Positions 33,859 through 39,526 of a DNA stretch of 40,807 bases are shown here, one piece after another (position 1 is the first letter of the stretch; each line of letters begins with the position of its first letter). The DNA comes from DAOVQB01 sp023128935 (GTDB taxonomy: Bacteria; Eisenbacteria; RBG-16-71-46; CAIMUX01; WJJG01): assembly GCA_030628905.1 (NCBI GenBank), contig DAOVQB010000017.1:1-40807 (forward strand), written 5' to 3'. Under the pieces are notes generated by a model. That model was given only the letters and a program-made list of their open reading frames with translations, did not search any database and was not told the origin of the DNA. A program made the translations under genes and the position numbers.

Positions 33859-34485
33859 TCAGCCAACAAGCGCTTCAAGGTCATCTTGGGTACCCATGAG
33901 CCAAATCTTGGGACTCTCGATAAGCTCTTGAATGAATCGATTACCCCGTTTCGCTTTCCGACGAAACTCTCTGGCGGGGAAGATCACGGGATTGAATTCT
34001 CGACCCAGCTCGCGTCCTACGGGGCCCAAGACGCGGGATGCCTGCCGGGACGTGAGTTCCCCGACGAGGAGTAGATCCACGTCGCTAGTTGCGGTCTCGG
34101 CGCCGGTGGCAAAAGAACCGAACACGAAAGCAACCTGGATCTTGTCCCGATACTTCTCCAGGGCTTCCCGTAGGGCGTCTCCTAGGCCCACGGTTTTCAG
34201 AGCAATGCGCTTGAGGTCCTGGAACACGGGGTGTTGCCTTTCGGCGGAGTAGTAGACGCGATTGCCTCGCCGCACTGCCGAGACCAAGCCTGCGGCTTCG
34301 ATTCGGCGAATGGCCCTCTGGAGCTGAAGGAGCGTGCCACCACTCAGCTCGGCGAGTTCACGCTGGTAGAACTCTCTTCCGGGATGCAGTAGCAGCACAG
34401 ACAGGACATGAAGAATCGTGGGATTGGGGAAAAGCTTTACCAATGAAGGTGTTATCGGTTTTCTGCCAGGGGCACTGCTCAGCAC
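33859..34485 (-). CDS. HTH-nucleotidyltransferase fusion (MNT-domain) protein
   Basis: N-terminal winged-helix domain (about 18-90: LHVLSVLLLHPGREFYQRELAELSG, cut here as EFYQRELAELSG and LQRAIRRIEAAGLV). The C-terminal minimal nucleotidyltransferase has GSFATGAETATSDVDLLLVG, which gives the GS-x-DxD catalytic motif. Start GTG 34485 (208 residues) has GGAGG 5 bases upstream; a TTG at 34497 is in frame but lacks one. Proteins with this architecture act as self-regulating transcription factors or as antitoxin-like AMP-transferases, usually with a HEPN partner. No HEPN gene is adjacent. Two palindromes just upstream look like its operators. Confidence 0.85.
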   Translation of the reverse strand: MLSSAPGRKPITPSLVKLFPNPTILHVLSVLLLHPGREFYQRELAELSGGTLLQLQRAIRRIEAAGLVSAVRRGNRVYYSAERQHPVFQDLKRIALKTVGLGDALREALEKYRDKIQVAFVFGSFATGAETATSDVDLLLVGELTSRQASRVLGPVGRELGREFNPVIFPAREFRRKAKRGNRFIQELIESPKIWLMGTQDDLEALVG

Positions 34486-34513
34486 GGCGACCTCCAACGA
34501 CCAGCCAGGTTCA

Positions 34514-34549
34514 ACTACGAGTCGTAGTCAATTCACTACACTTTGTAGT
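34514..34549 (-). promoter_or_regulatory. Twin palindromic operators upstream of the HTH-nucleotidyltransferase
   Basis: ACTACGA-G-TCGTAGT (34514-34528) and ACTACA-CTT-TGTAGT (34535-34549) are two related palindromes. Their centres are 21 bp apart, two helical turns, and they end 29 bases before the GTG start. The similarity of half-sites and the helical phasing point to cooperative binding of one dimeric regulator, most simply the HTH domain of the gene they precede. Confidence 0.65.
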
Positions 34550-34601
34550 CTTGTGAGGCAAGCAGAAAATCGGAGGAGAGGCTCGGATGCCTCCGCTGGT
34601 A

Positions 34602-34696
34602 TACCGTACTGTTCAGCGGTGGGCTGGCCTGGCGCGGGCCCTGCTTTGCAGGGGCCGTGACAGGACAGATCCATCCGCTGCAACAGCTCGTTAGGC
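34602..34696 (-). other. attC-like site 2, directly after the toxin gene
   Basis: On the - strand R'' is GCCTAAC (34696-34690), 6 bases after the MazF-type stop codon. Then CTGTT-G-CAGCGG (34686-34675) pairs with CCGCTGAACAG (34619-34609), leaving one extrahelical G, the attC hallmark. An inner stem GGCCC-CTGC / GCAGGGCC closes the loop. The expected R' GTTRRRY is degraded (about GGTATAC), so the site may be inactive. Confidence 0.55.
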
Positions 34697-34702
34697 TCCT
34701 CG

Positions 34703-35041
34703 TTACAGATCCAGAATCAGCCGCAGGCCCTCCTCCAGCGCCGCCGTCGGTTTCGAGGGAAGACGTCCCACCTTCTCGGTCAGGAAAGATCTGTCCAGAG
34801 TCAGCAGCTGGGAGACGTTGATTACGGATTCCCTTGACAGCTTGCTCTGCCGGCGTGTCAATCGTACATTGCCTGGGGCAGCAGCCAGACGAGTGTTGGA
34901 GGTAATAGACGCAACGACCACGGTCTGAATCCGACTTCTGTTGAATGCATCGGCCTGGAGGACCACGACGGGTCTTCGGTAGCCGGGCTCGGATCCCCTG
35001 GGAGACGGAAGCGACGCCCACCAGATCTCGCCTCGCCTCAT
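34703..35041 (-). CDS. MazF/PemK-family toxin (endoribonuclease)
   Basis: 112 residues. RRGEIWWASLPSPRGSEPGYR, split here as RRGEIWWASLPSP and GSEPGYRRPVVVLQ, is the conserved N-terminal strand-loop of the family, and IQTVVVASITSNTRL the following one. The product is a sequence-specific mRNA interferase. ATG 35041 overlaps the antitoxin stop by one base (TAATG) and follows GGGAGG, so toxin translation is coupled to the antitoxin. The short family length is complete. It ends 6 bases before an attC-like R'' box, as expected for a cassette gene. Confidence 0.92.
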   Translation of the reverse strand: MRRGEIWWASLPSPRGSEPGYRRPVVVLQADAFNRSRIQTVVVASITSNTRLAAAPGNVRLTRRQSKLSRESVINVSQLLTLDRSFLTEKVGRLPSKPTAALEEGLRLILDL

Positions 35042-35283
35042 TACCAATCCTCCCGCGGCAGAGAAGCAAGTTGGAGCTTCTTGAGCAGGGGATTGACCTC
35101 GCTGATGGATGGGTCCTCGGCATAGACCGCATTCAGGGCTTCGGTTACGCCAGCCTGACTGTGGTCTTTGAGGTATTGCTGGAGGGCCCGCTGGACGAGT
35201 TCACTGCGGCCAATGCCGAGGCGCCGAGCTATGCGTTCGGCGGCCTCGAACATTGCGTCAGGAAGAGAGATTGCTGTTTTCAT
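35041..35283 (-). CDS. Ribbon-helix-helix antitoxin (MazE-type partner)
   Basis: 80 residues. MKTAISLPDAMFEAAERIA and LGIGRSELVQRALQQYL form a typical RHH DNA-binding domain (residues 1-42). The C-terminal half (EDPSISEVNPLLKKLQLASL) is the probable toxin-neutralising tail. It precedes and overlaps the MazF-type gene. ATG 35283 is reached directly from the promoter with no room for a leader, so translation is predicted from a leaderless mRNA. Confidence 0.9.
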   Translation of the reverse strand: MKTAISLPDAMFEAAERIARRLGIGRSELVQRALQQYLKDHSQAGVTEALNAVYAEDPSISEVNPLLKKLQLASLPREDW

Positions 35284-35289
35284 GCCCTG

Positions 35290-35317
35290 AGTATAACCAC
35301 GGTCATACCACTGTCAA
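35290..35317 (-). promoter_or_regulatory. Promoter with overlapping operator for the toxin-antitoxin pair
   Basis: On the - strand: -35 TTGACA (35317-35312), 16-base spacer, -10 TATACT (35295-35290), then only CAGGGC before the antitoxin ATG. Transcription should start at or next to the A of the ATG. An inverted repeat GTATnACCnnGGTnATAC (35308-35291) spans the spacer and -10 box, which is the expected place for autorepression by the RHH antitoxin. Confidence 0.75.
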
Positions 35318-35838
35318 GGCGTAATCTGGCTTGATGACCTGCGCCTTCCAGGTGTGCCTAACGCCTCGGCCAACGCGCAAGTGGCGGCGCGCTCCGCGCG
35401 CTGCCACTTGTCGCGTTGAGCCGGTTGTTCTGCAGGCTCCGGGCTCTGCCTGATCAGTTCGACAATGAAATCCGAAGGCTCAACCACACAGTACCCCGAG
35501 TTCCCGATCTGGATGTTCTCGTAGCGACGGGAAATGCTCACCCATTTCTCCACGTAGGGAATGAACCGACTCACAATTCCGACAATCCCGAATTGTGCAA
35601 CGTTTCCCTCCCGATTGATTTCAACCACCGGGCCGCCGCTGTTGCCTGGGTAAACGGCAGCGGCGACTATGAGAATCTTCCTTGAATTGTTCTTGCCAGA
35701 AAGAACCCCTTTGTTCAGGAGAGGCGCGTCGTAGTCCATCTGTGGAATCTGTTTCAGACCAAGCGACCTCGGATATCCGAAAACGAAGATCTCATTCGAG
35801 ACGTGTACACTGTCGTACAGAGTCAGTCCGGAAACCCG
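35314..35838 (-). pseudogene. Trypsin-like serine protease, N-terminally truncated
   Basis: Residues with natural character run from about 35838 to 35430: VSNEIFVFGYPRSLGL, then VYPGNSGGPVVEINREG, which contains the catalytic serine motif GNSGGP of S1/HtrA-like proteases, then a C-terminal strand and helix (PSDFIVELIRQ). The half with the catalytic histidine and aspartate is missing: upstream of 35838 the sequence changes to group II intron-like DNA. The frame stays open for another 100 codons, but these are arginine/serine/proline rich and not protein-like. The downstream part (after about 35430) reads through attC-like site 3. An inactive remnant is most likely. Confidence 0.7.
35356..35421 (-). 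other. attC-like site 3
   Basis: On the - strand R'' GCTCAAC (35421-35415) and R' GTTAGGC (35362-35356) both match the integron consensus. Between them CAACGCG-A-CAAGTGGC pairs with GCCACTTGCGCGTTG, leaving an extrahelical A in the 5' half, and GCGCG arms close the loop. It sits between the truncated protease and the toxin-antitoxin cassette and has the same orientation as both. The protease frame reads through it. Confidence 0.65.
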
Positions 35839-36066
35839 CATGCGCAGGGGAGATCTGCTTGCCGAGCGGCCACCTGCCACGGGAGCCGGACTGAGGCGCG
35901 GGCCGAAAGGCCCGGATGATCCACCGGACCCTACCGCAGCTCTGGCAGCGCATCTCGGACTAATCCGGGCTGTGATCGAGCAGAAGTCAGCAGAGGCCAT
36001 ACTAGGCGCCCGGCTTGGAAGCAAGCCGACGCTGAAGGGCCGAACATGGTGAGCCAAGGAGGAGCC

Positions 36067-36297
36067 GTGAGCCGCTCGGCATCGACGCAGAACCCGACCG
36101 GGGGAGTCGATCGCCGGCGCAGCCACACGCAGTCGTCCTTGCACGAGGAGCTAATGGTGCGGGTGATGGACCGTGCGAATCTGCAGAGGGCCTGGAAACG
36201 GGTGAAAGCCAACCAGGGTGCACCCGGCATCGACGGGATGACCCTGGAGGAGTTCCCGGCCTTTGTACGTTCGAACTGGCCCGCCATCCGCCAAGCC
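36067..36297 (+). pseudogene. Group II intron reverse transcriptase/maturase, N-terminal fragment
   Basis: The segment MDRANLQRAWKRVKANQG followed by APGIDGMTLEEFPAF and NWPAIRQA is the conserved RT-0/RT-1 beginning of LtrA-type proteins (full length about 420-600 residues). GTG 36067 follows AAGGAGG; an ATG at 36046 is also in frame. After RQA (36297) the similarity stops at a palindrome and the frame continues in unrelated sequence. No YxDD catalytic region is present, so it cannot be an active RT. Confidence 0.85.
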
Positions 36298-36305
36298 CCG
36301 CTGTT

Positions 36306-36340
36306 GCTGGGTCCCCTTCGCTACGCTCCGGGGACCCAGC
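36306..36340. repeat. REP-like palindrome at the RT truncation point
   Basis: GCTGGGTCCCC (36306-36316) and GGGGACCCAGC (36330-36340) are perfect 11-bp arms around TTCGCTACGCTCC. The type resembles dispersed extragenic palindromes with a TTCGCTACGCTC core. It starts 9 bases after the last recognisable RT codon, so its insertion or an associated deletion may have cut the gene. 36341-36430 is pyrimidine-rich with a CCCCCC / GGGGGG pair and no gene. Confidence 0.6.
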
Positions 36341-36511
36341 GGGCACCAGCTCTCTCACTTCCCTGTTCTCCATATCTCCCCTTTCTCCCCCCGCCCTCTA
36401 CAGTAATTCCAAGGGGGGAAAGTGTCTCACTATTATTGGTACAGAGGGCTGTGCGGCCCCGCATGCAGAGGTGGTGTGGGGGCCGGGGGCTAGACGCCGT
36501 CGGCTACCCGA

Positions 36512-36739
36512 TTAGGCAGGGTCGTCAGCCTTGATCCAGATCGTGTGAGCAGGACGCAAGGCACAGATCAGTGCCAGACCAACAAACCACCAAACACTCA
36601 GGCGTGTGATCTGAGGAAACAGAGTTGCGATGACAAGGCCGAAGGCCATTGCTGCGCCCTGCGCAAGCTTCAGATCAAGAATCGTGAATTTCTTCACTTT
36701 CCGATTCCAGTAGGCAATCAACTTCCCTATCGGGTTCAT
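36512..36739 (-). CDS. Small membrane protein of unknown function
   Basis: 75 residues from ATG 36739, which follows GGAAGGATGGAG; the frame extends upstream through an attC-like element but that part is not protein-like. N-terminal basic stretch (YWNRKVKKFTILDLKLAQG), then two hydrophobic segments (about 29-46 and 48-64) with almost no loop: a membrane hairpin. Short proteins with a K-F-T-x-x-D-x-x-L-x-x-G start are common unknowns in several phyla. Its stop TAA lies within a GCCTAA R''-type box that is interrupted by the intron remnant. Confidence 0.7.
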   Translation of the reverse strand: MNPIGKLIAYWNRKVKKFTILDLKLAQGAAMAFGLVIATLFPQITRLSVWWFVGLALICALRPAHTIWIKADDPA

Positions 36740-36783
36740 ACTCCATCCTTCCTTTCTGGCCAACGACAGCATCACCAGCGGGA

Positions 36784-36858
36784 GGCCCCGGCGCGGCCCT
36801 GGCCCTGCAGGGCTGCGGTTGGTGCGCCGAGGCCCCAAGCCAGGGCCGTGCCGGGGCC
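36784..36858 (-). other. attC-like or long hairpin element 4 (degenerate)
   Basis: Arms GGCCCCGGCGCGGCCCTGGC (36784-36803) and GCCAGGGCCGTGCCGGGGCC (36839-36858) pair at 19 of 20 positions. On the - strand the 3' flank continues CGCTGGTGATGCTGTCGTTGGCC, whose GTTGGCC is close to an R' box. The matching R'' is degraded. It shares about 70 bases of visible similarity with the site at 37970-38099. It lies downstream of the frameshifted small gene in the expected cassette position. Confidence 0.45.
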
Positions 36859-36905
36859 GACCATCCTGTCATGGCGCTCGGGCGATTCATGGACCCATCG
36901 GCGTA

Positions 36906-37174
36906 TCAAGCATCCCCATTCGCGTCATCGACCTCCAAGCGGAGGAGGTCGTGCGTATCACAGAGACGCGATCGATTCACGTCCCACATCGGGGAGTTTC
37001 GGATCTGCTGCTGGTATTCTTCGTTCATCTTCTGGAGCTGCTCGAGGGTTGGCGCCGATCCGGGGGCGGCCACGTGCATGCCCTCATTGTCCGTCCACTG
37101 GAACATTGGAAGTCCCGGTTGCGTCCTGACGTGCTTCTTTGGCTTCCCGGTTTTTTCTTCTTGTTCTTGGCCAT
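36906..37174 (-). pseudogene. Small cassette-type gene with a frameshift in an A6 run
   Basis: The 66-codon frame from ATG 37106 (MFQWTDNEGMHVAAPG, then NEEYQQQIRNSPMWD) looks like a real but unrecognised protein whose natural start is missing. About 70 bases upstream ATG 37174, with GGAAG before it, opens MAKNKKKK in another frame. Adding one A to the A6 run (37151-37156 on the + strand as T6) joins the two as MAKNKKKKTGKPKKHVR and onward to MFQW. So either a one-base deletion has broken the gene, or it relies on slippage at the A run, or the assembly miscounts the homopolymer. Confidence 0.6.
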
Positions 37175-37201
37175 GTCGATATCTTCCGGTGCCTTCGACT
37201 G

Positions 37202-37289
37202 GCAGAACGTGAAGAGTCAGCCACTTGCCGGGAGCCGCAGAGCGAAGCGGCGCCGCTTCCAGCAGGTCGGCTGCACTTTCTTGTTCTGG
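37202..37289 (-). other. attC-like site 5
   Basis: On the - strand R'' CCAGAAC (37289-37283) lies 12 bases after the stop of the upstream gene, and R' GTTCTGC lies at 37208-37202. Between them GT-G-CAGCC-G-AC pairs with GTGGCTGAC, leaving two extrahelical G bases in the 5' half, exactly the L''/L' arrangement of integron attC sites; GCGGC arms lie further inside. The R' box differs from GTTRRRY in the variable positions but is identical to that of the neighbouring site at 37970-38099. Confidence 0.65.
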
Positions 37290-37301
37290 GATCCCTTTGC
37301 G

Positions 37302-37580
37302 TCAATGAGCATCGAACGTGTATCCGTGTTTCTTCAACCAACGTTGGACCTTCCGGAAGAGCTCGACAACGGTGGGTGCCGTGATCGTGTGCTCGTCAGG
37401 AGGCATGGGGGCTACAAAGGGAGGAATTCCAACGAACTTGAGCTTGATGGTAACGGGGTTCGTCCCCGAGTCCTTGATTGTGACTGTGGAAGCGTAACAG
37501 ACGTACTCCTTGGCCCGGGGGTGGAGGTACCTCGCAACAAGCTCGTCCCTTGATGTGTATATCGTTTTCGCTCTTGGCAT
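37302..37580 (-). CDS. Hypothetical protein
   Basis: 92 residues: MPRAKTIYTSRDELVARYLH, with beta-rich middle (EYVCYASTVTIKDSG, TIKLKFVGIPPFVAP) and a helical end (VVELFRKVQRWLKKHGY). Composition is natural and ATG 37580 has AGGG upstream. I do not recognise it. It is 30 bases downstream of the SEC-C gene, too close for an attC between them, so the two probably form one two-gene cassette ending at attC-like site 5. Confidence 0.65.
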   Translation of the reverse strand: MPRAKTIYTSRDELVARYLHPRAKEYVCYASTVTIKDSGTNPVTIKLKFVGIPPFVAPMPPDEHTITAPTVVELFRKVQRWLKKHGYTFDAH

Positions 37581-37610
37581 TGAATCCCTGTTTCCGTTTC
37601 CGACCGGCGC

Positions 37611-37955
37611 CTACTCAAGACGCCGCATCGTGACATCAACGCCCTCTCCGTGGGCAGCCTCCCTCATGAACCGTTCGAGCTTCGGACGGATGTTCATCTT
37701 ATAGAAGGACATGGCGTCGTCTTCAGACTGAAATGCCTGCTCGGACAGCCACTCGTCCGGTTCCCCTTCACAATCCGGATTATCCCAAGAATGGACGATG
37801 GCTCGAAAGGCATCTGCCTTTGGATCGAACGCAACGCCACCCTTCATCCGGATGGCTGGTTCGAGTTCCAAAGGCTGCTCCTGCTTGGTGGCGCAGCACT
37901 TCTTATATTTCTTTCCACTGCCGCACGGACACGGGTCATTGCGTCCGATTGCCAT
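37611..37955 (-). CDS. SEC-C zinc-motif protein
   Basis: 114 residues. The N-terminus [20 protein letters not shown] is an intact SEC-C zinc-binding motif (C-x-C-x8-C-C), as found at the end of SecA and in many small proteins. The remaining about 90 residues ([36 protein letters not shown]) are helical with no known domain. ATG 37955 follows GGAGAAGATG. It starts 15 bases after the R' end of an attC-like site. Function unknown; SEC-C proteins often bind partner proteins or nucleic acid. Confidence 0.85.
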
Positions 37956-37969
37956 TGTTCATCTTCTCC

Positions 37970-38099
37970 GCAGAACGTTGAATTCAGCAGCGGGCTGCCC
38001 TACCGCAGCCCTGGCCTTGCCAGGGCTGCGGTAGGGCAGCCCACCTCACAGCCAGGGACGTGCCAGGGCAAACCGTCTGCTGCAATTCCTCGCTATACG
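37970..38099 (-). other. attC-like site 6 with perfect 23-bp inner hairpin
   Basis: On the - strand GAATT-G-CAGCAG-A-CGG (38089-38074) pairs with CCGCTGCTGAATTC (37994-37981), leaving extrahelical G and A, the attC hallmark. R' is GTTCTGC (37976-37970) and the R'' position holds a degraded GTATAGC (38099-38093), 6 bases after the ComB-like stop. Within it 37993-38015 and 38021-38043 are perfect 23-bp inverted arms around a 5-base loop. Size 130 bp is within the attC range. Confidence 0.6.
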
Positions 38100-38105
38100 C
38101 CAATC

Positions 38106-38822
38106 TCACACGCTGACGCTGATGTAAGCGCCATTGACCAGTCTAGGGACCGACCGACTCACCATCAACTCAGAAGCCAACTCTACATCGCGGGCGAAGC
38201 CCTCCTGAACGAGTTCCTTGCCCGACCCACAGGCCAGGAGAACCGACAACAGGTCACCAGCCACGGGCTGATAGGCCGCCACGGCTGCGCGGGCCTCCGC
38301 AGAGCAATTGCCGTCTACATGGGCCAGGATAGCTCCAGCACCGAGCCAGTCCTCCAGGCAAGGCCTCAGAGAGCCGTCGGGCCAGAGCTCACCGGAGGGG
38401 ATTACTGCGACTCGGGGCCCAATCGCGAGGGCAGCCCGAGCAACTGACGAAACATTCCTCAGACAGCCGGCAAACGTCGGAGTCTTGTCGGTTGCCAGAC
38501 TTAGAGTCGAACCATTTGGAGACGGCAGAACAAGACCGGAACCAGGCTGGAGGCCAAGCATAGACGCGGGGGAGAGGGACAGACCACTCGAGGCTCTTGG
38601 ACGAGCGAGCTGCGCGCCCTTCTCCTGAGCGAAACTCGTGTCTGTGCGATCTCGCCAGGGAAAGGCCCAGACAGTAACACCTCGGGCCGTGGCGATGTCG
38701 ACGCAGGTCGTGAAGGAGAGAACATCGACAATGATGATGGCATCACTGATGGGTGCCAATCGCTGGACACCCTGAAGCCCCCACTCACATCGAATATCGT
38801 ACTCCGCCTGATCGAACGTCAT
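38106..38822 (-). CDS. comB: 2-phosphosulfolactate phosphatase family protein (ComB-like)
   Basis: 238 residues with the family's main segments: IIIVDVLSFTTCVDIATARG (Mg and substrate site), LPSPNGSTLS, CLRNVSSVARAAL and IPSGELWPDGSLRPCLED. In coenzyme M synthesis ComB removes phosphate from 2-phosphosulfolactate. In bacteria without that pathway the family also acts in sulfolactate or related metabolism, or is uncharacterised. ATG 38822. No other coenzyme M or sulfolactate genes are nearby. It lies upstream of an attC-like site in cassette orientation, which is an unusual setting for a metabolic enzyme. Confidence 0.85.
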   Translation of the reverse strand: MTFDQAEYDIRCEWGLQGVQRLAPISDAIIIVDVLSFTTCVDIATARGVTVWAFPWRDRTDTSFAQEKGAQLARPRASSGLSLSPASMLGLQPGSGLVLPSPNGSTLSLATDKTPTFAGCLRNVSSVARAALAIGPRVAVIPSGELWPDGSLRPCLEDWLGAGAILAHVDGNCSAEARAAVAAYQPVAGDLLSVLLACGSGKELVQEGFARDVELASELMVSRSVPRLVNGAYISVSV

Positions 38823-38872
38823 GATCCCTCAACTAGCCCAATGCGATTTGTGGTGGAATGCACCATCACTTC

Positions 38873-39118
38873 TCACCCGGTATTGTACACGACGTGCGCG
38901 ACCTTTTCCTCGGGATCGTCCAGGGCAGCCTCAACCGACGGCTCTTCAGCGACGAGTCGCGCCTCGTACTCGCTCCGAAACGAGTCCAGTATGTTCTGAT
39001 CCCGGCTTGCGTACTCTTCCCACTTGCGGTCCGAGTATTGTCCGCATGCTGGGATGTGAGGGCGTCGCGCCGAAGGGTAGGAAGAATCCTCCCTCCATGA
39101 GGCTGTTCTCAACAACAT
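38873..39118 (-). CDS. Hypothetical protein, doubtful
   Basis: An 81-codon frame. Its second half (DRKWEEYASRDQNILDSFRS, then EYEARLVAEEPSVEAALDDP) has a natural acidic, helical composition, while the first 25 residues do not. The start overlaps the end of the GNAT remnant. It may be the C-terminal part of another broken gene. No family recognised. Confidence 0.35.
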   Translation of the reverse strand: MLLRTASWREDSSYPSARRPHIPACGQYSDRKWEEYASRDQNILDSFRSEYEARLVAEEPSVEAALDDPEEKVAHVVYNTG

Positions 39119-39361
39119 CGCGGAACTCTCCCTGCACTCGGTTTGAAGCCGAAACGGTCGTACAGCCGGATGGCGCTATCGTTGTCGCTCTGCACATAGA
39201 GAATCATGTGGATCGGAATCATAGGCAGCCCATAAGTCCTGGGCCAGGAACTTGGGGAAGTCCTCGGACCGAATAAGCTCTTCTGGGAAACACTCTACGT
39301 CGACGTGATGGAACTGGTCGAATGACAGCGTTGCGGGCTGGTACTCAATTAAGAGTGCCAC
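39109..39361 (-). pseudogene. GNAT acetyltransferase with internal deletion
   Basis: The N-terminal part (from GTG 39361: IEYQPATLSFDQFHHVDVE, then CFPEELIRSEDFPKFLAQDL) resembles the start of a GNAT protein. The C-terminal part in another frame (39207-39109) reads ILYVQSDNDSAIRLYDRFGF, the family's strand with N-x-x-A and LY-x-x-x-GF. The acetyl-CoA binding segment (RGxGxA and helix) between them is absent, and the two parts are out of frame. A deletion of roughly 60 codons explains it. Inactive remnant. Confidence 0.7.
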
Positions 39362-39407
39362 AACAGGCTCCCTCTGGCTGCATGCCCATCGCCTGTCCCC
39401 AATACCA

Positions 39408-39519
39408 CACCGGGTAGGCGGGGGGCCTCGCGGTCCCCAGCCCCCCAAGAACCGTACGTGACAGTTTCCCGTCATACGACTCAAGCCTTCCAAAGGGCCC
39501 TGCCCTCGCGGAAGGCTTC
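39408..39519 (-). mobile_element. Group II intron 3' remnant (domains V and VI)
   Basis: On the - strand 39482-39449 folds as a 34-base domain V: GAGTCGTATGAC at the 5' side, a GGGAAAC tetraloop region and GTCACGTACGGTTC at the 3' side, very close to the consensus. A C-rich/G-rich stem follows (39446-39421, domain VI) and the 3' end CCTACCCGGT near 39410. The 5' flank has a 9-bp inverted repeat AAGCCTTCC (39518-39510 and 39491-39483). No RT gene remains. The usual AGC triad of domain V reads AGT here, so splicing is doubtful. Confidence 0.7.
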
Positions 39520-39526
39520 ATACGAG

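Larger units (their letters stand above)
35839..36511 (+). mobile_element. Group II intron remnant (internally deleted, 5' truncated)
   Basis: Contains a pre-ORF segment with AGAAGTCAGCAGAGGCCATA, as found before intron-encoded reverse transcriptase genes, an RT N-terminal fragment (36067-36297), and a 3' end reading CGGCTACCCGAT next to a small stem (around 36445-36475) that may be a decayed domain V. Most of the RT and the 5' intron RNA are missing. The 3' end abuts TAGGC, the remainder of an attC R box (GTTAGGC type) that overlaps the stop codon of the next - strand gene. Insertion into attC sites in opposite orientation to the cassette gene is established behaviour of the IIC-attC introns. 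Exact boundaries are uncertain. Confidence 0.55.

Noticed and set aside
36819..37553. 244-codon + strand frame across the cassette region
   Set aside because: It crosses two attC-like sites and three - strand genes and is arginine/glycine/proline rich, as expected of a GC-rich shadow.
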